This document shows positions 57,840-64,000 of a stretch of 64,000 nt of DNA, in pieces. The notes beneath the pieces are model-generated. The model saw only the letters and a program-made list of their open reading frames with translations. It made no database searches and was not told the DNA's origin. The DNA is from Polaribacter pectinis (GTDB lineage Bacteria; Bacteroidota; Bacteroidia; Flavobacteriales; Flavobacteriaceae): the NCBI RefSeq assembly GCF_014352875.1, contig NZ_CP060695.1:1147501-1211500 (forward strand), written 5' to 3'. The stretch's first letter is position 1; each line of letters starts with the position of its first letter. The position numbers and the translations under genes were made by a program.

Positions 57840-58579
57840 TAATAACCTTGATAAGGACCTTCAAAAACTACATAAGAACCTGTAGTTGAGTATAATTCGT
57901 TCTTAATATGATAATGATATTCTACTTTACCTTCACTATGTTGTGTTTCTGTAGAATGCCCCCCAGAACTATCTAAATCTGTTGGATAGGTTCCTGTTGA
58001 GTTACATTTTCTTCCATAAATAAAAACACCGTCTAAAAGAATACCAACTAAATTATCATCGTCATTTGTAAACGCTTTTGGTTCTAAATGATAATGGTAA
58101 ACTCCTGGACCAATATGAGCTCCTGTCCAATCTAAACTTGCAGCAGCTTGATCTAAAGCTCCATTTCCTTCTTGGTCATTAAAAATTGAAGCACCACTTA
58201 CAGCAATACCAATTGTATTTAATTGAGTGGAAACTGTAGCGCCTGTTAAATCTGGAGTGGCATCTACACGAATTGTTGTGGCGTTATTATTATCATTTAT
58301 TTCTGTTGGAGTTAAAGCCACATTTGGTTCATCTCTATATAAACTATTTCCAGAACCCCAATACACAGTTTCATGATTTGGCAAACCTGTAGTTTCTATT
58401 ACAACATCATTTCCGTCTAAATAAATTTCTACGGCATTTGAATTAAAATCTGCAAAAGCTTCATGTAAAGTTCCTGTAACAATTACTTCCTCTTCAACAC
58501 TTGAAGATGAACTACAGCCTACTGTAATTGTTATAAATAATAAAGTTAGTAGTGATAATTTTAAAATTGATTTTTTCAT
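57839..58579 (-). CDS. YHYH-domain lipoprotein
   Basis: 246 residues: signal peptide with lipobox-like FITITVGCSSSSS, then a YHYH domain (PF14240-type) with the repeated motif GVYHYHLEPKAF (about 157) and KVEYHYHIKNELY near the C-terminus, plus GLPNHETVYWGSGNSLY and LVGILLDGVFIYG. Function is unknown; the paired Tyr-His suggest metal binding. It is first gene of a four-gene unit preceded by the ECF-type promoter at 58607-58637. Confidence 0.85.
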   Translation of the reverse strand: MKKSILKLSLLTLLFITITVGCSSSSSVEEEVIVTGTLHEAFADFNSNAVEIYLDGNDVVIETTGLPNHETVYWGSGNSLYRDEPNVALTPTEINDNNNATTIRVDATPDLTGATVSTQLNTIGIAVSGASIFNDQEGNGALDQAAASLDWTGAHIGPGVYHYHLEPKAFTNDDDNLVGILLDGVFIYGRKCNSTGTYPTDLDSSGGHSTETQHSEGKVEYHYHIKNELYSTTGSYVVFEGPYQGY

Positions 58580-58606
58580 TATAAGTTAAATTATGTTTGT
58601 TATTAA

Positions 58607-58637
58607 TTTAGATGCAATAAGTAAAAAAAACTTGCGC
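58607..58637 (-). promoter_or_regulatory. ECF-type promoter P1 (YHYH operon)
   Basis: The minus strand reads GCGCAAG, 16 bases, CATCTAAA. The same -35/-10 pair with the same 16-base spacer recurs at 60481-60508 and 61437-61467 and nowhere else in this window. The -10 end lies 27 bases from the ATG. Confidence 0.7.
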
Positions 58638-58653
58638 TGGTTTTATTTTTTTT

Positions 58654-58685
58654 AAAAAAGCTCCGCAATTTCTCACGAAGCTTTC
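58654..58685 (-). terminator. Terminator of the EF-hand/CotH unit
   Basis: Minus-strand stem AAAGCTTCG / CGGAGCTTT (one mismatch) followed by a T-run, directly upstream of promoter P1. Confidence 0.65.
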
Positions 58686-58708
58686 AATCAACTAACCAAA
58701 TTCAAATT

Positions 58709-60115
58709 TTATTTTAAATAATCTTCTGCTGCTGTTTTTCTTGACGAAACATGAGACTTTAACTGATTTACAGCCGTTTGAAAGTCTGAACTATTTCTTA
58801 AAAATGTATAACCAGCAACTTCTGATGTTGCAGCAGATTCAATTAATGCTGCATAAGAAGTATATAAAGATTGTATTGTAGTTTCATTAAATGCGCCTTC
58901 AATTGTTTCTTTTACGTAGGCATCATATTTTTCTTTGTAAACTTCATCTTGGTACAAATAACCAATTAATGGCCACTGACTTGCATTTAATCCAGAGAAA
59001 TTTAAAGCATGAGAACCTCCTTGTTTACCTGTTTGTAGCGCTTCATTATTATCCCAAGGAATCCAAGTTAATTTATTGGTATCAGGGTTATTATACAAGA
59101 AATAATTATGTGTCATTCTTCCATAAGTATCCCAATTTTGTATAACTGTATTTACAGCTAAATATTTTAGAAAAACATCTGTATCTAAAACTTCTTCTAA
59201 ATTTGTTCGCCATGTTGCAGTGTCTGTAGTTCTTGTACCATCATGTAAAACCGATAACAAATTAGAAACATCCATAAAATCTGCTTCATCTTCATTTGTT
59301 TTCTTTTCATATTCACTTTCATTGAAAGTTCCTGCTGCAAAACTTGCGGCATCTCCATCTGGCTTGTATAAATTTCCATTATCATCAGAAAATTGTGTGT
59401 CTATAACAGTATCATCTACTTCTTCCACTAAAGTATATAATCCGAAATATTTTGGTCCATCTCCATGATCTACATAAACTGTATAAAAAGCAGTGTGAGA
59501 AGCGGCTAAACCTGCATTTCTAAATACATCTGTAGCTACTTTTTCTCTTAACATAGAACTATCTTCATAGTTATTTTTTAAACTTAATTTCTTAAATCCG
59601 TAAAAACGCTGATTTTTAATTTGCGGATAATCATCTTCAAATTCGTCGAAATCTAATTTGAATGATAATTTTAAAATTCCACTTTTCCAACTCGATTGTA
59701 GACTTGAGTTTCCTTTAAAACGCAAACCAACTCTGTACCACTGTTTTCCATTATAATAAACTTCTCCAGGAACAAAAATTGGGTTTTCATCAGAATCTAC
59801 TAATCCTCCTTGTCCTCCACCAGAACCAAAAGATCCATAAGTTGCAGTCATATCATCTAACATACTTTGCCAACGAGCTGCAGTAATTACTAAATCTAAC
59901 CTTTTTACTGCATTGTCTTCGAAAACTTCATCGAAATTAGGATCAGCATCCTTACTATGCGTTTCTGTTGTCCAATCTGTTGCTTCGAAATCTGTGTCGT
60001 CAATTACAATTACTTCTTCATCTTCTATTACTTCATCAGTAACTTCATCTTTAGAACATGAAAATATAATTAGTATTATGAATGTTGAAAATAATATTTT
60101 TTTTAAATTTTTCAT
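58709..60115 (-). CDS. CotH-kinase-family lipoprotein
   Basis: 468 residues from ATG 60115: lipobox FIILIIFSCSKDE, an acidic linker, then a CotH domain (about 60-440). Kinase-like features are WYRVGLRFKGNSSLQSSW, KKLSLKNNYEDSSMLREKVA, YFGLYTLVEEVDDTV and the metal-binding Asp in HNYFLYNNPDTNKLTWIPWD. B. subtilis CotH phosphorylates spore-coat proteins, so this protein may phosphorylate surface proteins. A GGGQGG loop (about 92-97) looks like an insertion. An in-frame upstream codon at 60139 is rejected as non-homologous. It lies 30 bases after the EF-hand gene. Confidence 0.88.
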   Translation of the reverse strand: MKNLKKILFSTFIILIIFSCSKDEVTDEVIEDEEVIVIDDTDFEATDWTTETHSKDADPNFDEVFEDNAVKRLDLVITAARWQSMLDDMTATYGSFGSGGGQGGLVDSDENPIFVPGEVYYNGKQWYRVGLRFKGNSSLQSSWKSGILKLSFKLDFDEFEDDYPQIKNQRFYGFKKLSLKNNYEDSSMLREKVATDVFRNAGLAASHTAFYTVYVDHGDGPKYFGLYTLVEEVDDTVIDTQFSDDNGNLYKPDGDAASFAAGTFNESEYEKKTNEDEADFMDVSNLLSVLHDGTRTTDTATWRTNLEEVLDTDVFLKYLAVNTVIQNWDTYGRMTHNYFLYNNPDTNKLTWIPWDNNEALQTGKQGGSHALNFSGLNASQWPLIGYLYQDEVYKEKYDAYVKETIEGAFNETTIQSLYTSYAALIESAATSEVAGYTFLRNSSDFQTAVNQLKSHVSSRKTAAEDYLK

Positions 60116-60145
60116 TGTGTTTATTTTTAGTTGATACATCTATTT

Positions 60146-60439
60146 TTAGTTTCTTGGTCTTCTATTTCTTTCTGGTTTTGGTGCATTTTCTAATTCTTCT
60201 TTAGAAATGAAACCATCATTATTAGTGTCAATTTTAGAGAAATCTTTAGCTAAAGGTCCTTTTGCTTCGTTTTTAGATAATTTTCCATCCTTATTTGCGT
60301 CCATTTCTGAAAAGATTGCAGAGATACTTTTTCTTTCTCCGCCTCTTTTTCCTTTTGAAGTTTCTTCTGATGATTTGCAAGAAATAATTATACTTGATAC
60401 AACTATTAATGCTCCTAAAATAATTGTGTTACGTTTCAT
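60146..60439 (-). CDS. Small EF-hand lipoprotein
   Basis: 97 residues: lipobox VSSIIISCKSSE, then two canonical EF-hand loops (DANKDGKLSKNEA and DTNNDGFISKEEL) with all Ca-coordinating positions, and a Pro/Arg-rich tail. It is closely related to the C-terminal domain of the YHYH protein at 55517. It is first gene of the second ECF-controlled unit, ahead of CotH. Calcium sensing or binding at the cell surface is inferred. Confidence 0.87.
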   Translation of the reverse strand: MKRNTIILGALIVVSSIIISCKSSEETSKGKRGGERKSISAIFSEMDANKDGKLSKNEAKGPLAKDFSKIDTNNDGFISKEELENAPKPERNRRPRN

Positions 60440-60480
60440 AAATAATTTATTTTTTAAAATTGTTTTTTAGTTTATAAGAG

Positions 60481-60508
60481 TTTAGATGCAAGCTTTTAAA
60501 AAAACTTG
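60481..60508 (-). promoter_or_regulatory. ECF-type promoter P2 (EF-hand/CotH unit)
   Basis: The minus strand reads CAAG, 16 bases, CATCTAAA, 41 bases before the EF-hand ATG. Same element as P1 and P3. Confidence 0.7.
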
Positions 60509-60539
60509 TTTCATAAAATCTCCTTTAACTTTACTTTAA

Positions 60540-60573
60540 CAAAAAACCCTATTTCTGTGAAGAAATAAGGTTA
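60540..60573 (-). terminator. Terminator of the sigma-associated unit
   Basis: Minus-strand stem AACCTTATTTCT / AGAAATAGGGTT followed by TTTTG. It separates the Spy-like gene from promoter P2. Confidence 0.75.
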
Positions 60574-60600
60574 TTTTTTAATGAGTTTTAAATATTAAAA

Positions 60601-61086
60601 TTATCTTGGTGGATGACCTTTTCCATCTCTTGGTGGAGGCATTCTACCATCATTTGGCTGTCTTCTTTCTCCTCCTTTTAATGCTTGTTTAATAATTTTA
60701 TCGAACATATCTACTTGATCTTCTTTGCATAATTTTCTAACAGCAGAGAAAAAACGATGTATTTCTGCTTCCTTTTTAGCTTCTAAAGTTCCTATTTTAA
60801 TAATGTTTTTTTCTGGATTTATATTTTTATCAGAATAAGAACTAAATAATTCATCTTTTTCTTGTCTTATTTCTCTATCTATTTCTTGCATAAAACCTCT
60901 ATGTGTTTTATCTAAACTTCTAAATTCTTCTTTCTGATTTTTCGAAAACTGTAATTGTTCCGTTAAAAAAGTTCTATTAGGATTTGGTCTTCTGTTTTCA
61001 TGCGGTTTCTTAATCAATAGAAAGATTAAAACTCCATTCATAATTAGTAAAAGACCTAAAAGAATTGGTAGTAATTTTGTTTTCAT
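60601..61086 (-). CDS. Spy/CpxP/CnrX-like periplasmic metal or stress sensor
   Basis: 161 residues: one N-terminal TM (ILLGLLLIMNGVLIFLLI, about 7-25), then a helical periplasmic part with a Spy/CpxP-type pattern (LTEQLQFSKNQKEEFRSLDKTH) and a basic, Pro-rich tail (RMPPPRDGKGHPPR). Family members bind metals or damaged proteins and regulate ECF or Cpx systems. It lies 5 bases after the 104-residue gene. With its sigma factor nearby it may be part of the signal-sensing arm, as CnrX is; that is inference. Confidence 0.8.
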   Translation of the reverse strand: MKTKLLPILLGLLLIMNGVLIFLLIKKPHENRRPNPNRTFLTEQLQFSKNQKEEFRSLDKTHRGFMQEIDREIRQEKDELFSSYSDKNINPEKNIIKIGTLEAKKEAEIHRFFSAVRKLCKEDQVDMFDKIIKQALKGGERRQPNDGRMPPPRDGKGHPPR

Positions 61087-61091
61087 TTCTT

Positions 61092-61406
61092 TTAATTTAA
61101 AAGTGAATTAGACGTTTCTTGTAAAGAATATTCTTGCGCAAAACTATTAATATCGGAAGTTGTTGTTACTTCAGTACTATTAAAAGCATAATAAATTGCA
61201 CTTGTATTCATAAGCAATACAATTACAAAAGCTGCCAATTGTAATTGTGGCGTAAACCAATTAATTGCTATTTTCTTTTCTTCAACATTATTTAACTTTT
61301 GTAATATTTTATGTTTCAAAAAAGGGTTTACTTCTACCTTATTGATGTCTTCTAAAACATTAAATGTATCTTCAACCTTCTTTTTTATGTGTTCTTTATT
61401 TTCCAT
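61092..61406 (-). CDS. Single-TM small protein, candidate anti-sigma factor
   Basis: 104 residues with a cytoplasmic helical N-terminus (about 1-50), one TM (QLAAFVIVLLMNTSAIYYAF, about 52-71) and a short Ser/Thr-rich periplasmic tail. No zinc HxxxCxxC motif is present. The size, topology and place directly after the sigma gene fit an atypical anti-sigma factor, but homology was not recognised. It is preceded by promoter P3, which overlaps the sigma stop codon. Confidence 0.6.
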   Translation of the reverse strand: MENKEHIKKKVEDTFNVLEDINKVEVNPFLKHKILQKLNNVEEKKIAINWFTPQLQLAAFVIVLLMNTSAIYYAFNSTEVTTTSDINSFAQEYSLQETSNSLLN

Positions 61407-61436
61407 TTAATTTAATTTTACGAACTAACATATGTA

Positions 61437-61467
61437 TTTAGATGCAAGTCTTTTAAAAAACTTGCAC
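61437..61467 (-). promoter_or_regulatory. ECF-type promoter P3 (candidate anti-sigma/Spy unit)
   Basis: The minus strand reads TGCAAG, 16 bases, CATCTAAA, 30 bases from the ATG at 61406. It starts on the last base of the sigma stop codon, so the sigma gene itself is upstream of this promoter. Confidence 0.7.
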
Positions 61468-62069
61468 TAATTTTCTGATTTATAAAAATTTTCTAATTTT
61501 TCTTGTAATGTTTTCTTTGCTCTAAACATTATAGATTCTACAGATGATAAACTTTTACCTGTAATTTCAACAATTTCTTGATAGCTTTTACCATCTATTT
61601 TTGCCAAAGTAAAAACAACTCTTTGGTTTTCTGGCAACGTATTTATCACTTTAAAAATAATATCAGATTTTTCTTTATTCTCTAAAATAATTCCTGGATG
61701 ATTAATTTCTGTAAAATAGCTGGTTTTATCTACAGGAATTTCATTTCCTAAAATAGTTTGCATAAAAGCAAAACGTTTTTTGGAATTCTTCTTTCTGATA
61801 AATTCCAAACATTTATTGGTGGCAATTTTATAAATCCAAGTAGATAATTTAGAATCTCCTTTAAATTTAGAAATCGATTTAAAAACTTCTAGAAAAACTT
61901 CTTGTACAATATCTTCTGCATCTTCTTTATTGGGTACAAAAGAAATACAAGTGCCAAAAACCTTCTGCTGAAATTCGTCAATAAGTTGACTAAATGCAGT
62001 TTGATTGCCATTAATAAGTAGCTTTATAAAATCTTGTTCTTCCAAATTAGTTTCTAAAAAAGTAAACAT
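61467..62069 (-). CDS. ECF RNA polymerase sigma factor of the YHYH/CotH regulon
   Basis: 200 residues from ATG 62069. Region 2 (about 15-85) has LIDEFQQKVFGTCISFV, AEDIVQEVFLEVFKSI and KLSTWIYKIATNKCLEFIR. Region 4 (about 138-195) has LPENQRVVFTLAKIDGKSYQEI and SSVESIMFRAKKTLQEKL. The open frame extends to 62111, but that stretch contains the aqpZ terminator hairpin, so ATG 62069 is preferred. I infer that this factor reads P1-P3. Confidence 0.92.
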   Translation of the reverse strand: MFTFLETNLEEQDFIKLLINGNQTAFSQLIDEFQQKVFGTCISFVPNKEDAEDIVQEVFLEVFKSISKFKGDSKLSTWIYKIATNKCLEFIRKKNSKKRFAFMQTILGNEIPVDKTSYFTEINHPGIILENKEKSDIIFKVINTLPENQRVVFTLAKIDGKSYQEIVEITGKSLSSVESIMFRAKKTLQEKLENFYKSEN

Positions 62070-62073
62070 ACAA

Positions 62074-62108
62074 AAAAACCAGATAAACAAAAGTATATCT
62101 GGTTTTAC
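62074..62108 (-). terminator. Terminator of aqpZ
   Basis: Minus-strand stem AAACCAGATA / TATCTGGTTT followed by TTTTTT, between the aqpZ stop and the sigma start. Confidence 0.75.
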
Positions 62109-62126
62109 CATATATTAAAATATCGT

Positions 62127-62813
62127 TTAGTCTTTACTAAATAACGCTTTATGAATTAAACCTGCAACTATAGCTCCAGCAATAGGCGCTAACCAAAACA
62201 ACCAAGATTGTGTTAAATATTCTCCGCCTGCAAAAATTGCCTGACTCATAGAACGAGCAGGATTTACTGAAGTATTTGTAATTGGAATACTAATTAAATG
62301 AATTAAAGTTAACGCTAAACCAATTGCGATTCCTGCAAAACCTTTAGGTGCTTTTGGGTACGTACTTCCTAAAATAATTAGCAAAAAGAACATTGTTAAA
62401 AGGAATTCTGCTAAAAATGCAGATTGCATAGAATACTTTCCCGGTGATAACTCGCCATAACCATTTGCCGCAAAACCTCCAATAGATTCAAAATCTGCTT
62501 TACCAGAAACAATAAAATACAATGCACTTGCCGCTAATATTGCCCCAGCTAATTGCGAAATAATGTATGGAATTAATTCCTTTGCTTCAAATTTCCCACC
62601 AGCCCAAAGTCCAATAGAAACTGCGGGATTAAAATGTGCTCCAGAAACGTGCCCAACAGCATAAGCCATAGTTAAAACTGTTAAACCAAAAGCAAGAGAA
62701 ACTCCCACAAATCCGATTCCTAATTCAGGATAACCAGCAGCAAAAATGGCGCTACCACATCCTCCAAATACTAACCAAAAGGTTCCGAATAATTCGGCGA
62801 AATATTTTTTCAT
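62127..62813 (-). CDS. aqpZ: Aquaporin Z
   Basis: A 228-residue water channel of the inner membrane, with six TMs and two half-helices. Both NPA motifs are present ([12 protein letters not shown] and [10 protein letters not shown]), the selectivity-filter Arg follows the second, and the N-terminus [20 protein letters not shown] is typical of AqpZ. It is monocistronic. Confidence 0.95.
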   Translation of the reverse strand: MKKYFAELFGTFWLVFGGCGSAIFAAGYPELGIGFVGVSLAFGLTVLTMAYAVGHVSGAHFNPAVSIGLWAGGKFEAKELIPYIISQLAGAILAASALYFIVSGKADFESIGGFAANGYGELSPGKYSMQSAFLAEFLLTMFFLLIILGSTYPKAPKGFAGIAIGLALTLIHLISIPITNTSVNPARSMSQAIFAGGEYLTQSWLFWLAPIAGAIVAGLIHKALFSKD

Positions 62814-62920
62814 AATGTTATAAAGTGTTTAATTAATTGATTATAAATATGAACCATAAATATAATAAAAGTCACATTTAAAAATAACGTTCATATTTTT
62901 TAGAGTACAATTAGAATATG

Positions 62921-62928
62921 TATCTTTG
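62921..62928 (+). promoter_or_regulatory. -7 promoter box (TATCTTTG)
   Basis: Matches TAnnTTTG, 17 bases before the ATG at 62946. Confidence 0.5.
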
Positions 62929-62945
62929 TATTACAATTATTACTT

Positions 62946-63149
62946 ATGAAACTGTTACTTATTACTTTAGTATTATTAGGCCTTGGTGTTGCAGGAATCG
63001 CTATTAAGATTTGGGCAAAAAAAGATGGTAAATTTGCAGGAACTTGTGCAAGCCAAAACCCAATGATAAATACAGAAGGTGAGAATTGTGGTTTTTGTGG
63101 AAAAACTCCAGAACAATATGCAGATTGTAACGAACCACAACACAATTAA
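62946..63149 (+). CDS. Small single-TM Cys-rich protein
   Basis: 67 residues: one N-terminal TM (LLITLVLLGLGVAGIAIKIW) and a mature part with four Cys (GTCASQNP, NCGFCGKTPEQYADC). CxxC plus two further Cys suggest a metal or redox site. It matches small conserved Flavobacteriia proteins that I remember as uncharacterised. It lies 15 bases from the glycosyltransferase gene with a promoter of its own. Confidence 0.7.
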   Translation: MKLLLITLVLLGLGVAGIAIKIWAKKDGKFAGTCASQNPMINTEGENCGFCGKTPEQYADCNEPQHN

Positions 63150-63164
63150 TTTCCTATCCTTTTC

Positions 63165-64000
63165 ATGATTTTAACTGTACTTTTCTACGCATTTGTAGTT
63201 TTTGCAGGCATACAAATTATTTATTATCTTGCTTTTACCTCATTTCTTTTTACTGATAAAAAACAGAAAAAAAAATTAGTGAAAGAAATTCCTATTTCTG
63301 TAATTATTTGTGCTAAAAACGAAGCTGAAAACTTACAAAAATTTCTTCCCTACATTATTGAACAAAATTATTCAGATTTTGAAATTGTTCTAATAAACGA
63401 TGCTTCTTCAGACGAAACTTTAGAAATTATGGAAGCTTTTCAATCCCAAAATTCGAACATTAAAATTATTAATGTAGAAAATATTGAAGCTTTTTGGGGG
63501 AATAAAAAATACGCACTTACTTTAGGAATAAAAGCTGCAAAAAACGAACATTTATTATTTACAGACGCCGATTGTAAACCTATTTCTAAAAATTGGATTG
63601 CTGAAATGAGTAAAAATTTCTCTCAAGAAAAATCTATTATTTTGGGTTATGGTAAATATAAGAAAGAAAAATTTTTAGTGAATTTATTTGTCCGTTTTGA
63701 AACTTTGTTAACTGCAATACAGTATTTTAGTTATGCAAAACTGGGTTCTCCTTATATGGCAGTTGGTAGAAATTTAGCTTATAAGAAAGAGGAGTTTTTT
63801 AATGTTAAAGGTTTTATAAACCATATGCATATTAGATCTGGTGATGACGATTTATTTATTAAAGATGCAGCAAATAAAGAGAATACAATTATTTGTACTT
63901 CAAAAAATAGTTTTACAATTTCGAAGGCTCCCAAATCTTTTAAAGAATGGTTTCGTCAAAAAAGAAGACATATTTCAACAGCGAATCATTATAAACTTCA
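63165..64000 (+). CDS. Glycosyltransferase family 2, membrane-anchored, N-terminal part (runs off window)
   Basis: The 278 visible residues have an N-terminal TM (LTVLFYAFVVFAGIQIIYYL), then a GT2 domain: ISVIICAKNEAENL, FEIVLINDASSDETL, the DXD-like LLFTDADCKPIS, a GDDDLF motif that supplies the catalytic Asp (about 228) and the QxxRH motif in RQKRRHIS. This is the pattern of processive or polyprenyl glycosyltransferases, probably for cell-surface polysaccharide or glycolipid. It is cut by the window end. Confidence 0.88.
   Translation, partial: MILTVLFYAFVVFAGIQIIYYLAFTSFLFTDKKQKKKLVKEIPISVIICAKNEAENLQKFLPYIIEQNYSDFEIVLINDASSDETLEIMEAFQSQNSNIKIINVENIEAFWGNKKYALTLGIKAAKNEHLLFTDADCKPISKNWIAEMSKNFSQEKSIILGYGKYKKEKFLVNLFVRFETLLTAIQYFSYAKLGSPYMAVGRNLAYKKEEFFNVKGFINHMHIRSGDDDLFIKDAANKENTIICTSKNSFTISKAPKSFKEWFRQKRRHISTANHYKL

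Noticed and set aside
1..64000. tRNA, rRNA, CRISPR, prophage or transposase genes
   Set aside because: I scanned the spacers by eye for cloverleaf-like arms, regular direct repeats and transposase motifs and found none; a profile search could still find a short RNA.

Overview
This window reads as a chromosomal segment of a marine-type member of the Flavobacteriaceae, close to Polaribacter or Tenacibaculum. The evidence is the low GC content, type IX secretion (Por) sorting domains, -7 promoter boxes of the Bacteroidota form TAnnTTTG, TTG starts, short AT-rich spacers, and family-typical genes (GIN-domain, YHYH, DUF3124, paired FtsX permeases). I see no tRNA, rRNA, CRISPR array, phage or integron. 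The species call is inference.

Layout. 1-1742 (-): the 5' part of recG, carrying an in-frame 486-bp insert with terminal inverted repeats that encodes a DUF559 endonuclease domain between helicase motifs II and III. 1821-12434 (+): an RNA m5C methyltransferase, two secreted endonuclease I proteins, purL, a ThrE-type exporter and an AraC regulator. 12667-20421 (-): a GIN-domain protein and a tripartite ABC efflux operon (adaptor, ATPase, two paralogous permeases). Divergent from it at 20583-23276 is an NtrC-type response regulator and histidine kinase pair. The shared intergenic region has a GG-N10-GC sigma-54 promoter facing the efflux operon and two 16-bp imperfect palindromes upstream of it. 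23338-29413 (+): a secreted pentapeptide-like protein, two acyl-CoA synthetases, a NYN-LOTUS protein and a DUF3124 lipoprotein. 29482-34323 (-): a leuC-leuD-(cimA-like)-leuB operon whose synthase carries the pyruvate-pocket residues of citramalate synthase. 34819-36838 (+): small metabolic genes. 36945-41483 (-): a YqaE/Pmp3 peptide, a sulfatase and an M14 peptidase. 41820-46412 (+): an orphan ECF sigma factor, a large FAD/Fe-S oxidase and a frameshifted aldo/keto reductase. 46503-51241 (-): two OmpA lipoproteins and valS. 51365-55455: a DUF1573 protein, an aspartyl protease-PDZ protein, an aminotransferase and murB.

55454-62069 (-) is the most system-like region. An ECF sigma gene is followed by three transcription units, each preceded by the same element (CAAG-N16-CATCTAAA on the minus strand) and each ending in a hairpin terminator. 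The units are: (i) a small membrane protein and a Spy/CpxP-like protein; (ii) an EF-hand lipoprotein and a CotH-family kinase lipoprotein; (iii) a YHYH protein, a YwqK/MORN protein, a SCO1-like protein and a YHYH/EF-hand fusion. I infer a sigma-controlled, cell-envelope, metal-related (calcium or copper) stimulon. The window closes with aqpZ (-), a Cys-rich small protein (+) and the start of a family 2 glycosyltransferase (+).

The most noteworthy observations are the recG insert, the three-promoter ECF regulon, the sigma-54/enhancer architecture of the efflux operon, and the likely mis-annotation of a citramalate synthase as LeuA.
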